A stretch of 64,000 bases of DNA from Lactuca virosa (Eukaryota; Streptophyta; Magnoliopsida; Asterales; Asteraceae): NCBI GenBank assembly GCA_928212115.1, contig CAKMRJ010005634.1, positions 122,671,002 to 122,735,001 on the forward strand, written 5' to 3'. The notes under the pieces were generated by a model, which was not told the origin of the DNA, made no database searches, and worked only from the letters and a program-made list of their open reading frames with translations. The position numbers and the translations under genes were made by a program. The first letter of the stretch is position 1. Every line of letters starts with the position of its first letter. Below, piece after piece: positions 1 through 11,262 of the stretch.

Positions 1-223
1 CAAGAGTTGGTGCTTGGCGTACCGACACAGTAAGTTCGTCCTTACTTTGTTGAAGTAAACGCCTTGTCTCTTCCATTTGTTGATCCAACATCATCCGCAC
101 CATTGCCTGTACTCCTACCATCGTGATTGGTTCAGGTGCAACTGCTACATCTGGTGCTTTCTCAATCACTTGTGGCTCAGGCTGCGGGTTACCATTTCCG
201 AATCCACTTCGAGTGCTCACCAT
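1..223 (-). CDS. Gag N-terminus, Ty3/gypsy element A (runs off the left edge)
   Basis: On the minus strand an open frame starts with ATG at 223-221 and stays open for 74 codons to the window edge. It begins MVSTRSGFGNGN, continues through a Pro/Glu/Val-rich stretch, and then shows a helical VRMMLDQQMEETRRLLQQ segment. This start resembles the MVxTRSG-type Gag of plant chromovirus-like gypsy elements. Gag would form the virus-like particle that packages element RNA in the cytoplasm. The frame lies 376 bases downstream of a minus-strand LTR and primer-binding site, the expected 5' LTR-PBS-gag order. The capsid and zinc-knuckle parts lie outside the window. No stop or frameshift is seen in the visible part. 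The family call rests on the N-terminal sequence and context only. Confidence 0.75.
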   Translation of the reverse strand, partial: MVSTRSGFGNGNPQPEPQVIEKAPDVAVAPEPITMVGVQAMVRMMLDQQMEETRRLLQQSKDELTVSVRQAPTL

Positions 224-598
224 GTCGATCTATACACCAAAATCAGACGTTCGACGTGTAGTGACGAGAATTTAGATAGAAAAGATTTATTTATGATAGA
301 CGTATAAATCTCCTTATTACGCCGAAAAGTTACATGCCAGTTCTAATTCTATAATCAAACGTTTATAAACCTGCACACATAAAATTTCCAGATCCGGACG
401 GCAACAGACCATAGATCCGGTGGCATCATAATTCATTTAGCACATAAAGTAATTTAGGCATCTTTCCTAAAATAAACTAGTGCTCGTGTCTAAAATATGG
501 TAGACACTCATCTCACAATCATCGCTTAGATTTCTAAGTTTAAGTCTAGAAATCCTACAAATTCCTAGTTCGCGTAAACAAATGCTCTGACATCAACT
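224..598 (-). other. 5' leader and primer-binding site of gypsy element A
   Basis: This untranslated stretch lies between the LTR and gag on the minus strand. Directly next to the LTR end, plus-strand GCTCTGACATCAA at about 584-596 reads TTGATGTCAGAGC on the minus strand. That is a slightly diverged match to the tRNA-iMet primer site TTGGTATCAGAGC. No coding sequence is recognised in the rest of the leader. Confidence 0.65.
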
Positions 599-1275
599 GT
601 GACATCCCCATTTTTACGGCCAGAGAAGACCGATATTGTTTATGCTTTTTAATAAAAATCAGAGTAACTTCTTAAGAAAAGTATTGCGGAATTTGTTCCC
701 AAAACACAATATGATATAAATTTTATCAAAGCATTTCTTAAAGAAATATATTTCCATTACATTACAAAAACTTGGGATGTCAATCATCGATATAGACCAT
801 AAGCATAAACTAAAAAGAAATAAACATCTTAGGCCACAAAACACTATATGGCCTCAAATCCGTAATCTCTCGTCAAATCATCCAACTATGCTTTTGCCAC
901 TACCTGTAATACAAGAAACTGAGTGGGTCAGGCTGAGGAGCCTGGTGAGCATATAGGGTTTTCAACCCACAATAAATAAGTTTATTATTTTCAACAATCA
1001 TTACTCCCGATTACCCGTTCCCCTTAACCTCACCTTACGTCCTAAAGCATCTCTCATAAGGGATCTATCCTACAGAATTTCATCGGGATGGACACTACTG
1101 CTAAGGGGGTTCCTCAACCATATATGTCCGTAAGGCAACCATGGGGGGGTGGGGGGATGGAGTACACCGGTGAACACTTCGTTCACAAACAGCTACAGGT
1201 TGCGAGCCTGCTAGCGTTCCACTGGACTTCCTAGAAAAGTCTGTGGTCGTCATCCATACTCCGCTAGATGACTGG

Positions 1276-3010
1276 AACATCGTCAACATTGAGGCCTCTC
1301 ATCATTTTATTTCACCACACACCAACTATTATATCTACCTATGTTCTACCTAACATATTTGTAGATATAAAATACATACATGGTCCAGATCTGTAAAATA
1401 AAGCTTACATCTTTTATCTAGCATAACTTTTAAAGCATAAAATACATATATAGTCCAGATCTGAAAAACAATGTTAACATCCTTCATCCACCATAACTTT
1501 CAAAGCATAAAATATTTATACAGTCTAGACCTGAAAAATAATGTTTACATCTTTCATCCAGCATAACTTTCAAAGCATAAAATATATATACGGTCCATAT
1601 CTGAAGAAAAAGTTCAGATCTGAAGGAAGAAGTTTAGATCTTTTATCCAACATAGATCTCAAAGTATAGAGTTTAGATCTGAAGAAAAAGTTTAGATCTG
1701 AGATGAGAAAGTGTAGATCTGAAGAAAAAAGTTTTAGATCTGAAAGAAAGAAGTTCAGATCTTTCATCCAACATAGATCTCAAAGTATACAGTTTAGATC
1801 TGAAGAAAAAGTTTAGATCTGAGATGAAAAAGTTTAGACTGAAACATCGTCAACATTGAGGTCTCTCATCATTTTATTTCACTACACACCAACTATTTTA
1901 TCTACCTATGTTCTACCCAACATATTTGTAGATATAAAATACATACATGGTCCAGATCTGTAAAATAAAGCTTACATCTTTTATTTAGCATAACTTTTAA
2001 AGCATAAAATACATATATAGTCCAGATCTGAAAAACAATGTTTACATCCTTCATCCAACATAACTTTCATAGCATAAAATATTTATACAGTCTAGATCTG
2101 AAAAATAATGTTTACATCTTTCATCCAGCATAACTTTCAAAGCATAAAATATATATACGGTCCAGATCTGAAGAAAAAGTTCAGATCTGAAGGAAGAAGT
2201 TTAGATCTTTTATCCAACATAGATCTCAAAGTATAGAGTTTAGATCTGAAGAAAAAGTTTAGATCTGAGATGAGAAAGTGTAGATCTGAAGAAAAAAGTT
2301 TCAGATCTGAAAGAAAGAAGTTCAGATCTTTCATCCAACATAGATCTCAAAGTATACAGTTTAGATCTGAGATGAAAAAGTTTAGACTGGAACATCGTCA
2401 ATATTGAGGTCTCTCATCATTTTATTTCACTACACACCAACTATTTTATCTACCTATGTTCTACCCAACATATTTGTAGATATAAAATACATACATGGTC
2501 CAGATCTGTAAAATAAAGCTTACATCTTTTATCTAGCATAACTTTTAAAGCATAAAATACATATATAGTCCAGATCTGAAAAACAATGTTTACATCCTTC
2601 ATCCAACATAACTTTCAAAGCATAAAATATTTATATAGTCTAGATCTGAAAAATAATGTTTACATCTTTCATCCAGCATAACTTTCAAAGCATAAAATAT
2701 ATATGTGGTCCAGATCTGAAGAAAAAGTTCAGATCTGAAGGAAGAAGTTTAGATCTTTTATCCAACATAGATCTCAAAGTATAGAGTTTAGATCTGAAGA
2801 AAAAGTTTAGAACTGAGATGAGAAAGTGTAGATCTGAAGAAAAAAGTTTCAGATCTGAAAGAAAGAAGTTCAGATCTTTCATCCAACATAGATCTCAAAA
2901 TATACAGTTTAGATCTGAAGAAAAAGTTTAGATCTGAGATGAAAAAGTGTAGATCTGAAGGAAAAAGTTTCAGATCTGAAAGAAAGAAGTATAGATCTTT
3001 CATCCAACAA
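1276..3010. repeat. Higher-order tandem repeat inside LTR A (three ~550-bp units)
   Basis: The sequence AACATCGTCAACATTGAGG starts at 1276 and 1843, and recurs with one change (CAATATT) at 2391. This gives units of 567 and 548 bp plus a final, partly different unit. Each unit contains two layers of smaller repeats. One is a 70-75-bp repeat around CATAACTTTCAAAGCATAAAATA. The other is a 15-25-bp repeat built on AGATCTGAAGAAAAAG. Similar short translated frames recur in every unit and are by-products of the repetition. The array lies between the LTR promoter and the primer site, so it would be transcribed. Confidence 0.9.
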
Positions 3011-3394
3011 ACATCTCAGTTAAACAGATAACATATATATACACATAGCACATGATTTATATAAAATACTTCATATCTATGTGTAAGATGAAAGTGACTA
3101 TACACTCACCTGATACGGAGTGATCCGGACAGCACCTCGCTTCTAAAAATAATCTTCTTTGACGAAACCGGGAAGTTTGCTTGAAAACCGGGCTCCGCGC
3201 GGGCAGAGTTTCAAACCGAAAAACTCTTTTTCTCGGAGACTCCAGGCTCTCCGAGGCTTTCTTCAAGTGTTAGGGAAGTTTCCTAGGCTTTTGGGGGGGC
3301 GGGGGGGGGGGGGGGGGTTTGCGGGCTTAGAGAGAGATTCTATAGAGAGAAAGAGAAGTTGGAAGGTATGAGAAAAGTGTTGCACCCGGCACCT

Positions 3395-3405
3395 CTATTT
3401 ATAGG
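3395..3405 (-). promoter_or_regulatory. Putative TATA box of LTR A
   Basis: Minus-strand CCTATAAATAG lies between U3-like sequence and a CT-rich leader (CTTCTCTTTCTCTC near 3345). This is the usual layout of a plant LTR promoter. It also agrees with the orientation of gag. Confidence 0.6.
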
Positions 3406-4331
3406 CTGGCTGGCAGCCCAACTCGTCGATTTGGCCTCCAACTCGTCGAGTCCATGGACACGTGTCACCATTCTGGTGGCAGAACGTGGGTGGCCTACAT
3501 TGTGCCACGTCACCCCTTTTGCAGCAGCACCCTCCCGACTTCTAAACCCCGTAACTTTCGCATACGAGCTCCGTTTTCGACGTTCTTTATATCCACGCGT
3601 AGGTAAAAACAAGATCTACAACTTTCCTTTTGACTCCATTGGCTAATTCTCGACCGATATTAAATTTAACAGTAGGAGGATATTATACTGTTAAATGACC
3701 GCGTAAAATTCATAACTTCTACATACGGGCTCTGTTTTCGTCTGTCTTTTTATCGTTGAGCTCCTATTAATGAGATCTTCAATTCTCATTTAGGTCGCGT
3801 TGGCCAAAAATCGCTCGATCTAAAATTTGAGTTTTAGGTTGTACACTGCTGATCCGAAACTTCGAAAAATCATAACTTCCTCATACGAAGTCAGATTTGG
3901 GTGTTCTTTTTATGGACGCTCTCGGTTTAATGAACACTATGACTTTTTTTGATTACTAAGGCTAAAAACTCCCCTATTGTAAATTCACTATTTACGTCGC
4001 ACAGCGTCGTGCCGGTTTTGTCGTGAAACTTCGACGGGCCATAACTTCTTCGTTATAGCTCGGATTTCGGCGTTCTTTATATATCTGGAATCCTTGTTTC
4101 GACCACTACAACTTTATGTAAAGATATTGGGTTTATCTCACACTTTAATTTTGACGCTTATTTTTATTCTTTATTAATTATATCTTTATAATTAAGTATA
4201 AAGCACATAAATTCACACAAGTCACGTAATACTCAAATAATTCATCTTTATTGCTTCAAAAAGAGTTACAATAGTTGACCTAGACTATTACATCATCTAC
4301 TAATGCCTATCCCCGAAACACGGGCGTTACA

Positions 4332-4393
4332 GCTACGATTGCTAATCGGATTGTACTTACATTATAGTTACTAGACTTATCCAAGTGGGAGAC
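4332..4393 (+). mobile_element. 3' end of a Copia internal region with polypurine tract
   Basis: The short segment ends TCCAAGTGGGAGAC directly before a TGTTGG LTR start. Element I in this window has the equivalent CCAAGAGGGAGAC before its 3' LTR on the minus strand. The rest of this Copia element was cut off by insertion of gypsy A and lies, if anywhere, left of the window. Confidence 0.7.
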
Positions 4394-5166
4394 TGTTGGA
4401 TTAGTGTCTAAGCCCGTAACTATATTTTGTATGTACTTGACCCGGTTGTGCATGGTCCTTTTGGGTTGCCTTCACCAAAGCAACTTGATAGGATGATTTA
4501 TGGAGAAAGAGGATTAATTATGATTTGTTAATGAATAATATATTAAAGGAGAAATCATATTGTTTAATTAATACTAGTCAAGAATTAATTGATAGTTTGT
4601 TTTGTGACTAAAAGACATTAATTAAACTTAGGGGACTGAAATTGTAATTATAAGATAATTTCAATTGGACTATCGATCACCTTGGAACATAGGTTGGACG
4701 AATTCTATGGGAAGACCATAAAGAAATCGTCCAAGGGGTGTTCTAAAGGGAGTCCATGGGCTGCTTAGGGCCTAAGCAGTCAAATTAGGGTTTCCTAGTT
4801 GAAAACCCTAATAGCCTCACTATATAAAGACCCCTATGTCCCCAAAAAACGTGGTTAACTCTTTTGGAAGAACCCTAGAATGTTTTTGGTGCCTCCTCCC
4901 TTTCTCTTTGTTCATCCTCTTGCTTGTGGTGTTTGTAAGCCATTAGAGGAGTGACACTTGTGACTCTAAGCTCCAAGACAAGAAGATTCAAGCCATTCTT
5001 GAAGAGGTAATCATCTAGATCCAATCTTATATGTTAATTTCGAAATACATATGCTAGATTAGGGTTCTTGAGTCTTGGATGAATTGCATGTACGATAGAG
5101 AAACCTAGATCCAAGCATTAGAGTTTGTATGAGCACATAGGATGTTCTTTTGTATAAAACCCATCA
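4394..5166 (+). mobile_element. Copia 3' LTR (773 bp), same superfamily as element I
   Basis: It begins TGTTGGATTAGTGTCTAAGC and ends AAACCCATCA. The LTRs at 15531-16320 and of element I (24945-25798 and 32044-32897) share these ends and many internal blocks, for example GTATGTACTTGACCCG and GGACGAATTCTATG. A TATA-like CTATATAAAGACC lies near 4820. It is a 3' LTR because a polypurine tract precedes it. It interrupts chromovirus B within integrase at 5167. Confidence 0.85.
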
Positions 5167-5537
5167 CGTTCAGGATCATTGCCAAAGTTGGCAAGGTGAC
5201 ATACAGGCTAGAGCTACCGGAGGAGCTTAGCCGGATCCACAACACTTTCCACGTTTCGTAATTGCGAAAGTACATTGTGGATCAGGAGGCAGTGGTGTCG
5301 TTGGACGATATTCAGGACGATGAACGCCTGAATTACGTGGAGAGGCTTGTGGTCATACTAGAGAGGAAGATGAAAGTTATGCGAAACAAAGGAGATACCT
5401 TTGGTAAAGGTACAGTGGGAACATCGGAGGGGTTCCGAGTGGACTTGGGAGCCGGAGGCTGAGATGCGGGAGCACTATCCGGAGCTGTTCATCGCAGCGG
5501 ACTTCGAGGACGAAGTCTAGTTCAAGTGGGGGAGAAT
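5167..5537 (+). pseudogene. Integrase C-terminus with chromodomain plus polypurine tract, gypsy element B
   Basis: The frame reads FRIIAKVGKVTYRLELPEE and then IHNTFHVS, the conserved end of chromovirus integrases. An in-frame TAA follows FHVS. After MKVMRNK the frame shifts by one base. In the shifted frame the chromodomain end reads VKVQWEHRRGSEWTWEPEAE and stops EDEV-TAG at 5518-5520. The tract TTCAAGTGGGGGAGAA then leads into LTR B. A chromodomain would steer integration to marked chromatin (known for chromoviruses). The left part was cut off by the Copia insertion. The fragment is non-functional because of a stop, a frameshift and truncation. Confidence 0.88.
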
Positions 5538-5739
5538 TGTAACGCCTTGATTCTCAGGTATTAATATTATGGCTTTAATTTTCAAGTTTCAAGGTCTACT
5601 CGACGAGTTGGATGCCCTGACTCGACGAGTAGCTGCGGGTTTGGGGCCACGTGTTAAGTGACCAAATCGCAGAGTCGGAAGAGTGACTCGACGAGTTGGA
5701 GCTGGAGGGTGAAACCCTAATTTTCGGGGTTTTGCACCC

Positions 5740-5747
5740 TATTTAAG
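5740..5747 (+). promoter_or_regulatory. Putative TATA box of LTR B
   Basis: TATTTAAG follows the LTR palindromes and a GAAACCCTAATTTT block, and precedes a CT-rich leader with AAACCCTAAATC. The same layout occurs in LTR E (TATTTAAA at 36780). Confidence 0.5.
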
Positions 5748-6887
5748 GAATCATTAGCCTCCCTTAGTCCCTTACAACCCCTGTGAGTCCAGAAACCCTA
5801 AATCTCCATTTTCTCTCCATACTTGTGTGTTTAAGCTTGAAATGTGGATCTTGGTGAGGAAAGGCTTGAAGATCAAGAAGCTTTGAGCAAGGAACAGTTG
5901 GGGATCTGAAGTCTACCTCAGTTTATCATCATTTAAAGGTATCAAGTTATCACCTTGAGCTTCTTCTAGCTAGATCCCTTTTATATTTGAGTTTTGGGTC
6001 CATTTTGGGGCATTTGGTGTTGCATTTCGAGTGATGAACCAAGATCTGAAGTTGCAACTTCAGATCTAGGCTCATCTTGGATCTTATCATCATAAAGTCT
6101 CAGTCTTTAGCATGTTGGTGAAGCTTTTTTTCCTAGAACCTCTTCTGTAGCTTAATTTAAGTCATTAGCACCTTGCATGCACGTAAAGTTTGCAACTTGA
6201 CGTGATAAACATGCCCTAGGAGCTTGGATCTGCAGTATGGAGCCTTGGCATGGCTTAAAAAGCATCTGTATGGATGAAGGACCGAAGGGACTCGGCGAGT
6301 GGCATGGTCGTGTCGGCGAGTCCGATGAAGATTGACGTAGACCCGGCGAGTCAGTAGAATGACTCGGCGAGTCCGACGAAGATTGCCTTGGGCTCGGCGT
6401 GTCAGACGAGTGACTCGGCGAGTTAGCAAGTTATGCAAGGAACTCGGCGAGCAGCTGAGGGTACTCGACGAGTTGAGGTCAACATGGACTGTTGACCTTG
6501 GCAGTTGACTTTGACTTTGACCAAGGGTTGACCAGTTGACTTCTGAGGGTATTTTTGGTAAATTGGATATTATAGCAAAGGACATTGGTGAATATAGGTG
6601 TTGGAGTTAGAGTTACATTTGGAGGAGTTTAACACTATCTTCCGAGCTACTTGCGAGGTGAGATACCCTCACTATACTAAGGGGTCTAAGGCACCAAGGT
6701 CGGCCCATTGGATTTGATATCCTAGTAGTTATTGATATGTTGAGTTTGAGCTAGTAATGTATGACAGTGGTATGCTAGTCTGGTAGATCTATAGAACTAC
6801 CTGTGATTCTGTATGATTATCTGTATGTGCATTACTTATGGTATATGTCGACATATTATGTGAGATGGGTTGAGGAGATATTGCTCT

Positions 6888-7045
6888 GTGCGGTAATCAG
6901 CAAACCCGGGACCATTCCAGATACGAGTTGAGGGAGACTCGTACTGTGGGCTCGGTGGCAATCCAGATGTGAGCTGTGGGCCCGTAAGGCAATCCAGACT
7001 CACACTGTGGGCCCAGGGGTAACCCAGTCTGTAAAGCTGTGGACC
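6888..7045 (+). repeat. Minisatellite of LTR B (GTGGGCCC...AATCCAGA units)
   Basis: About four imperfect units of roughly 35-45 bp alternate CTGTGGGCCC-like and GGCAATCCAGA-like parts. The array lies between the GTGAG donor-like site and the CTCACTAAGCTT block. The equivalent slots of LTRs C, D, E and G hold unrelated repeats. Confidence 0.7.
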
Positions 7046-7319
7046 CAGTATATGTTGTTATTTGTATATGTGTTATGTGTAGTGTATCGGTATTTTGGGG
7101 GAACTCACTAAGCTTTTGGACTTACAGTTTTAGTTTATTGTTTCAGGTACATCGGGGGATCGCGGCAAGGCGAATGCATGATCGTATAGCTCCTCATGTT
7201 TTATTTATGTTTCTGGGAAAAACTCTAATATAGACTATTTTGAAAACAAGTTTGTAATAACTGTGGGTTTTAAATGTTTTGAAAAGTTCAAATTTGTCTT
7301 GAAATTTTTGGGTGTTACA

Positions 7320-8545
7320 CATCTTAATTCAAAATTAAACATATTCTAAATATACAAATAGCAGTTCCATCTTTGGTCTTCAACTAAGTCTCCTCATTCG
7401 AACACATGTCAAAATAAGTAGGTTAGACTTGAAAAACCTAATGAGTATTACTGGAGTCAAACATCTAATGAAGAATCGAATATGGTCAATAATCAAAGCT
7501 TGATGTAAAACCTAAATAATATTTATGAATCAAAGAAGAAAAGTAAACTTATCTTATTGGAGAAAAAACGTTGCAAGAATATCTTACACTATTATACACA
7601 TTGAAAGCTCAATGATAATTTAAAAATAATGTAATAGATGCAATGCATGAAACTAAACCTAAAAATCATGTTATTTACTCTTATAATAAGGTTTTTTTCA
7701 ATAATAAGGGACTTTCCAAAGTAACCCATGGAAAAGATGGTAACACAACATAAAATTTACAATCAAACACAAGTATAGGTTGCATAAAATATGTCTTACT
7801 TTGGGTAATGTTTGACCATCACACATGAGACATTGGGTAGATTTTCTACCACCCCCCCCCCCCATATGAAGGTGATGTGTTTTATATATCAATTAAAAGC
7901 TTTAAATTTACAACCTAATTAATTTTACCAACTAAAATACAATAGGAAGTGTACCTAGTCGTGTAGTAATATAGTAGAGTAAATAAGATGTCGATCACAT
8001 GGAACAATATTCTAATTAAGAAAATAAATGCTAAAACTAAACTAAGAGAAATAACTTAAAATGGGGGGTTTTATCTAATTTTTTCAAGTTCAGGAAAACT
8101 TAAATTAAGCACTTAACTAATATTGCTTCAAACAAACGCAAATAAACCAGAAAATGATTTTTAATAAAGAATAAAAGATACTTCCGTTTAGCTTCGAATC
8201 CCCCATTTCCCTATGGTTAATTTCAAGATAATTGATTAATTTTGTTGGTTACCAATAAGTTACTAACAATCTTGTTTCGATTTCTTAGCTCATATCAGTT
8301 TATGATCTTTAATTACAATGGTCAAGCAACTTAAGAACACCAAATTGATATTAAGATATATATTGGACTATGAATGATTATATCTAAGAATTACCTATAT
8401 ATGATCAAGACAAGCAACATAAGCACATATTATGAATTAAAAATGCTCTCTAACACAACTAAAGCAACTAACTTTACCAACTAACTCTAGGATTTGTTCA
8501 AATCACTAGATCTAGCAATTCAATGTTCATAAAAAACTAGATAAC
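7320..8545. other. AT-rich stretch with no recognised gene
   Basis: This is 1.2 kb of AT-rich sequence between the right end of LTR B and the left end of LTR D. It holds a poly-C run at about 7850-7863. No open frame of a known family, no LTR ends and no clear inverted repeat were found. It may be old intergenic or retroelement leader sequence. Confidence 0.4.
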
Positions 8546-10409
8546 TGTAACATCCAGAAAAGCAAAGTAAATTTAAATTTTTCAAAAACATCCCAATAAC
8601 CATAAATGTTTACAAAAGCATTTTTCAAAAATATTATTCAATAATCAGAGTGTCCTAAAATCTAAATAACATAAATCTAAAGGATGTGCACGATCACGCT
8701 TTCGCCTTGCCACGGTCATCTGAACTAACTGAAACTGTAAGCCAAAGCTTAGTGAGTTCCCCCAAAGTACCACCACACAAACATATAACCAGACAAATAT
8801 CGGGTCTACAACCTTTCGGTTAGATTACCCCCAGCCCACAACCTTTCAGTTGGAATGCCTCGACTGACAACCTTTCGGTTGGATTTCCAATACATAATGG
8901 GTCCACAACCTCCTGATTGGATTACCCCCGAACCATAACCTTTCGGTTGGAATGCCTCAGTCTGTTGACTAACAACACAAAGTAGTACAGTCTCAACCCC
9001 ACCATATCATATCGACATATACATAACAATTAACATATATCTAGCAACAGATAAACATATAACCAATCAGTAGACAAATAGACAGATCAACAGATCACTA
9101 TCGCATATCAACATCCTATTTAAAAGGATTCAGATCTAACAAATCACTATAGCATAACGACATCCTATATACCAGGATACATAATCTAGTGGGCTGGCAT
9201 TGGTGCCTTCGACCCACGAGTACATTGAAGAAAACTCACCTCTCAGTCTGAAAAGATAGCTGATCAACACGCTACTCTTCATACGAACTATATCGATCAC
9301 CTTTACAACAAACAGTGACCAAATCTTAGTCCACAACACAAATACCTAAAATACCCTTAGATCAAACTTGGTCAAAGTCAACATAGCTAGTCGCCACGTC
9401 GTGGCCTCCTTGGCCACGCCGTGGCCACAGTCCGACAAAACAGGCGGGTCTTGACCAAGTCACCACGCCCTAATAACCTTAACCATGTTGTGGTGATGCG
9501 TTTGGATAGCTTGAATCATTAAGTTGTCTCCTTCAACTATCTGAGCTCCTAAAGCTCAGATATGGTCCTTCCCATGGTATTTATGGGTAAAGTGTCCAAC
9601 TTTATCCCTTAAAAGCCTCCATAGCCAAAGTCCCAACCCTAACCTCTAATCGTAACTTAAGGCATCAAGACTCTTATTAAGCACCCAATCCTTAGAGTTG
9701 CACCTCCAAAGTTTCCAGAAGGATTTCATGCTCCTAAGGGACCTTAAAAATCGTGGCTTTATGGACTTGCATGCCCAATGCATGCATTTTCCATTTTTGG
9801 TCAAAAAATAGGGTTTTATGACCAAAACTCTCATGCATGACCTCAAAACTCGATTATAATTCAGATCCAAGACACTAAATTCTCTACTTGATCTAGAGAT
9901 TCATAAAGTTGCAAATTTTATGAGATCCCATTACTTAATACATCAAAAAATGGAAAAAGGGGACAAAACCCAAAGATCTATCAACATGGTAAGAAAAAGG
10001 TTGAATCTTGGACACTCACCAAGGTCCAGGGATATGTTAGCTAGAGAAATGACGCTTTCCAAGCAACCACCACACCAAGAGATTCCTTCTCCTTCAAAAA
10101 TCACCAAAAAGCACCAAGAGTGAGCTCACAACTTCAATGGAGACTAGGGCTAGGTTTTTTGAGGTTGGGAGGAAGATGAAGGCTGAAACCCTAGCCTCGA
10201 TGTTCTTTATATAGGGTCCAAAGCCGAAAATTAGGGTATTTACTAAAACACTTGCCACGTTGTGGTGCTAAAGACCACGTCGTGGTGGGTTATTTAAGTC
10301 CTGCGATCCAAAAAGCTCCGCCATGCCGTGATGATGCTCCACTACGTTGTGGCTACCCCAATTAAGATTTATACATAAAAGTTGATTCATACTTGGACTA
10401 GATGTAACA
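8546..10409 (-). mobile_element. 3' LTR of chromovirus D (1,864 bp)
   Basis: On the minus strand it begins TGTTACATCTAG at 10409 and ends at 8546 in GATGTTACAG-like sequence with TG...CA ends. Plus-strand ATTCTCCCCCACTTAAATTA at 10410 is the reversed polypurine tract. It has the family layout in the minus direction. CCACGTCGTGG-type palindromes lie at 10255-10360 and 9390-9510. CTATATAAAG is at about 10206-10216. GAG|GTGAGT has its GT at 9239-9238. A minisatellite lies at 8806-8952, and the GGGGGAACTCACTAAGCTTTGG block is at 8740-8763. Confidence 0.85.
8806..8952 (-). repeat. Minisatellite of LTR D (CAACCTTTCGGTTGGA units)
   Basis: About five imperfect units contain CAACCTTTCGGTTGGA, which is itself partly palindromic, with spacers such as ATGCCTCGACTGA. 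It occupies the same slot as the minisatellites of the related LTRs but has a different sequence. Confidence 0.75.
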
Positions 10410-11262
10410 ATTCTCCCCCACTTAAATTAGACTTCATCCTCGAAGTTCGCTGCTGTGAATAACTCGGGGTAGTGCTCTCATATCTCCGTGTCAGGTTCCC
10501 AAGTCCATTCAAAACCCTTCCAGTGCCGCCACTGAACCTTGACCAAGGACACCACCTTGTTGCATAAGGCCTTCGTCTTCCGATCCAAAATCGTCACTGG
10601 CCTCTCCACATAATTTAGGCGATCATCGACCTGAATATGCTCCTAGGGAACCACCACCGAATCATCAGCCACACACTTCCGAAGCTAGGAAACATGGAAG
10701 GTATTGCAAATCTAACTGAGCTCCTCAGGAAAATACAGCCCGCAAGCTACCTTGCTAACCATGGTAATCACTCGAAATGGCCCAATATACCGGGGCCCCA
10801 ACTTGCCTATTTTCCTAAAGCACCCTTCCAAGGTGATACCTTCAGCAAAACCATGTCGCCAACCTGGAACTCCAACTTAGATCGATGCTTGTCGGCATAA
10901 CTCTTCTGCCGAATCTGAGTTGTCTGTAGTCTCTGTCTAATCTGCTTAATAAGATCTGTTGTCTAGAGAACTATCTCAATTCTTACCATGGCTCTATGAC
11001 CAACCTCTCCCCAACATACTGGGGTATGACACTTCTTCCCATAGAGAAGGTTGAATGACAGGGCACCAATACTGGAGTGATATTTGTTGTTGTAAGAAAA
11101 CTTAGCTAGGGGGAGGTAGGAGTCCCAATTCCCACCGAAATCAATCACACAGGCTCGTAACATATCCTCCAATGTCTGAATGGTCCACTCACTCCGACCG
11201 TTAGTCTGCAAATGATAAGTGGTGTTGAGATGCAACCTCGTACCCAGTTCCTCATGGAACTT
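10410..11262 (-). pseudogene. Integrase C-terminal half and chromodomain of chromovirus D
   Basis: Read on the minus strand, the frame starts near 11262 in FHEELGTRLHLNTTYHLQTN, the end of the integrase catalytic core. It continues through TIQTLEDMLRACVIDFGG and FQVGDMVLLKVSPWKG to a chromodomain with VKVQWRHWKGFEWTWEP. It ends EDEV before the polypurine tract at 10410. Several in-frame stops and frameshifts are present, for example after MVRIEIVL, at EELS-stop-ICNTFHVS and at EI-stop-EHYPELF. Integrase joins the DNA copy to the host chromosome; this copy cannot. The 5' part is missing because the sequence flips to the opposite strand at about 11260. Confidence 0.85.

Larger units (their letters stand above)
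599..4331 (-). mobile_element. 5' LTR of gypsy element A (3,733 bp)
   Basis: On the minus strand the LTR begins TGTAACGCCC at 4331 and ends GATGTCACA at 599, so it has TG...CA ends. The primer site follows directly. Its order in the minus direction is U3 (4331 to about 3400), a TATA box near 3400, and then a long transcribed R/U5 part that contains the tandem array at 1276-3010. At 3.7 kb it is unusually long. A poly-G run at about 3293-3317 is probably hard to sequence. The partner LTR and internal region are outside the window, so the target duplication cannot be tested. The base after the right end begins GCTAC. Confidence 0.8.
5538..7319 (+). mobile_element. 3' LTR of chromovirus B (1,782 bp)
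   Basis: It starts TGTAACGCCTTG after a polypurine tract and ends GGGTGTTACA. In order it holds ACTCGACGAGT-type palindromes (5596-5700), a TATTTAAG TATA-like box (5740-5747), and a second palindrome cluster (6290-6475). Then come a GAG|GTGAGA site (GT at 6658), a block GGGTCTAAGGCACCAAGG, and a minisatellite (about 6888-7045). The block GGGGGAACTCACTAAGCTTT and a TTTCAG site (AG at 7145-7146) follow. LTRs C, D, E and G share this order. Confidence 0.88.

Noticed and set aside
1570..3003. Four similar 65-71-residue minus-strand frames
   Set aside because: They are translations of the AGATCTGAAGAAAAAG repeats and recur once or more per repeat unit; no family match and no promoter of their own.
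3293..3317. Poly-G run as a possible quadruplex regulator in LTR A
   Set aside because: It may be real, but homopolymer lengths here (also 24230-24272, 7850-7863 and 61124-61133) are unreliable and no other evidence supports a role.
6157..6585. 142-residue minus-strand frame rich in TRR/LTRR
   Set aside because: It translates the ACTCGGCGAGT palindrome cluster of LTR B; the Arg-rich pattern is a product of the repeats.
10637..10900. Plus-strand 87-residue frame
   Set aside because: It is the antisense of the integrase C-terminus of D, whose GPFRV and chromodomain motifs are on the minus strand.
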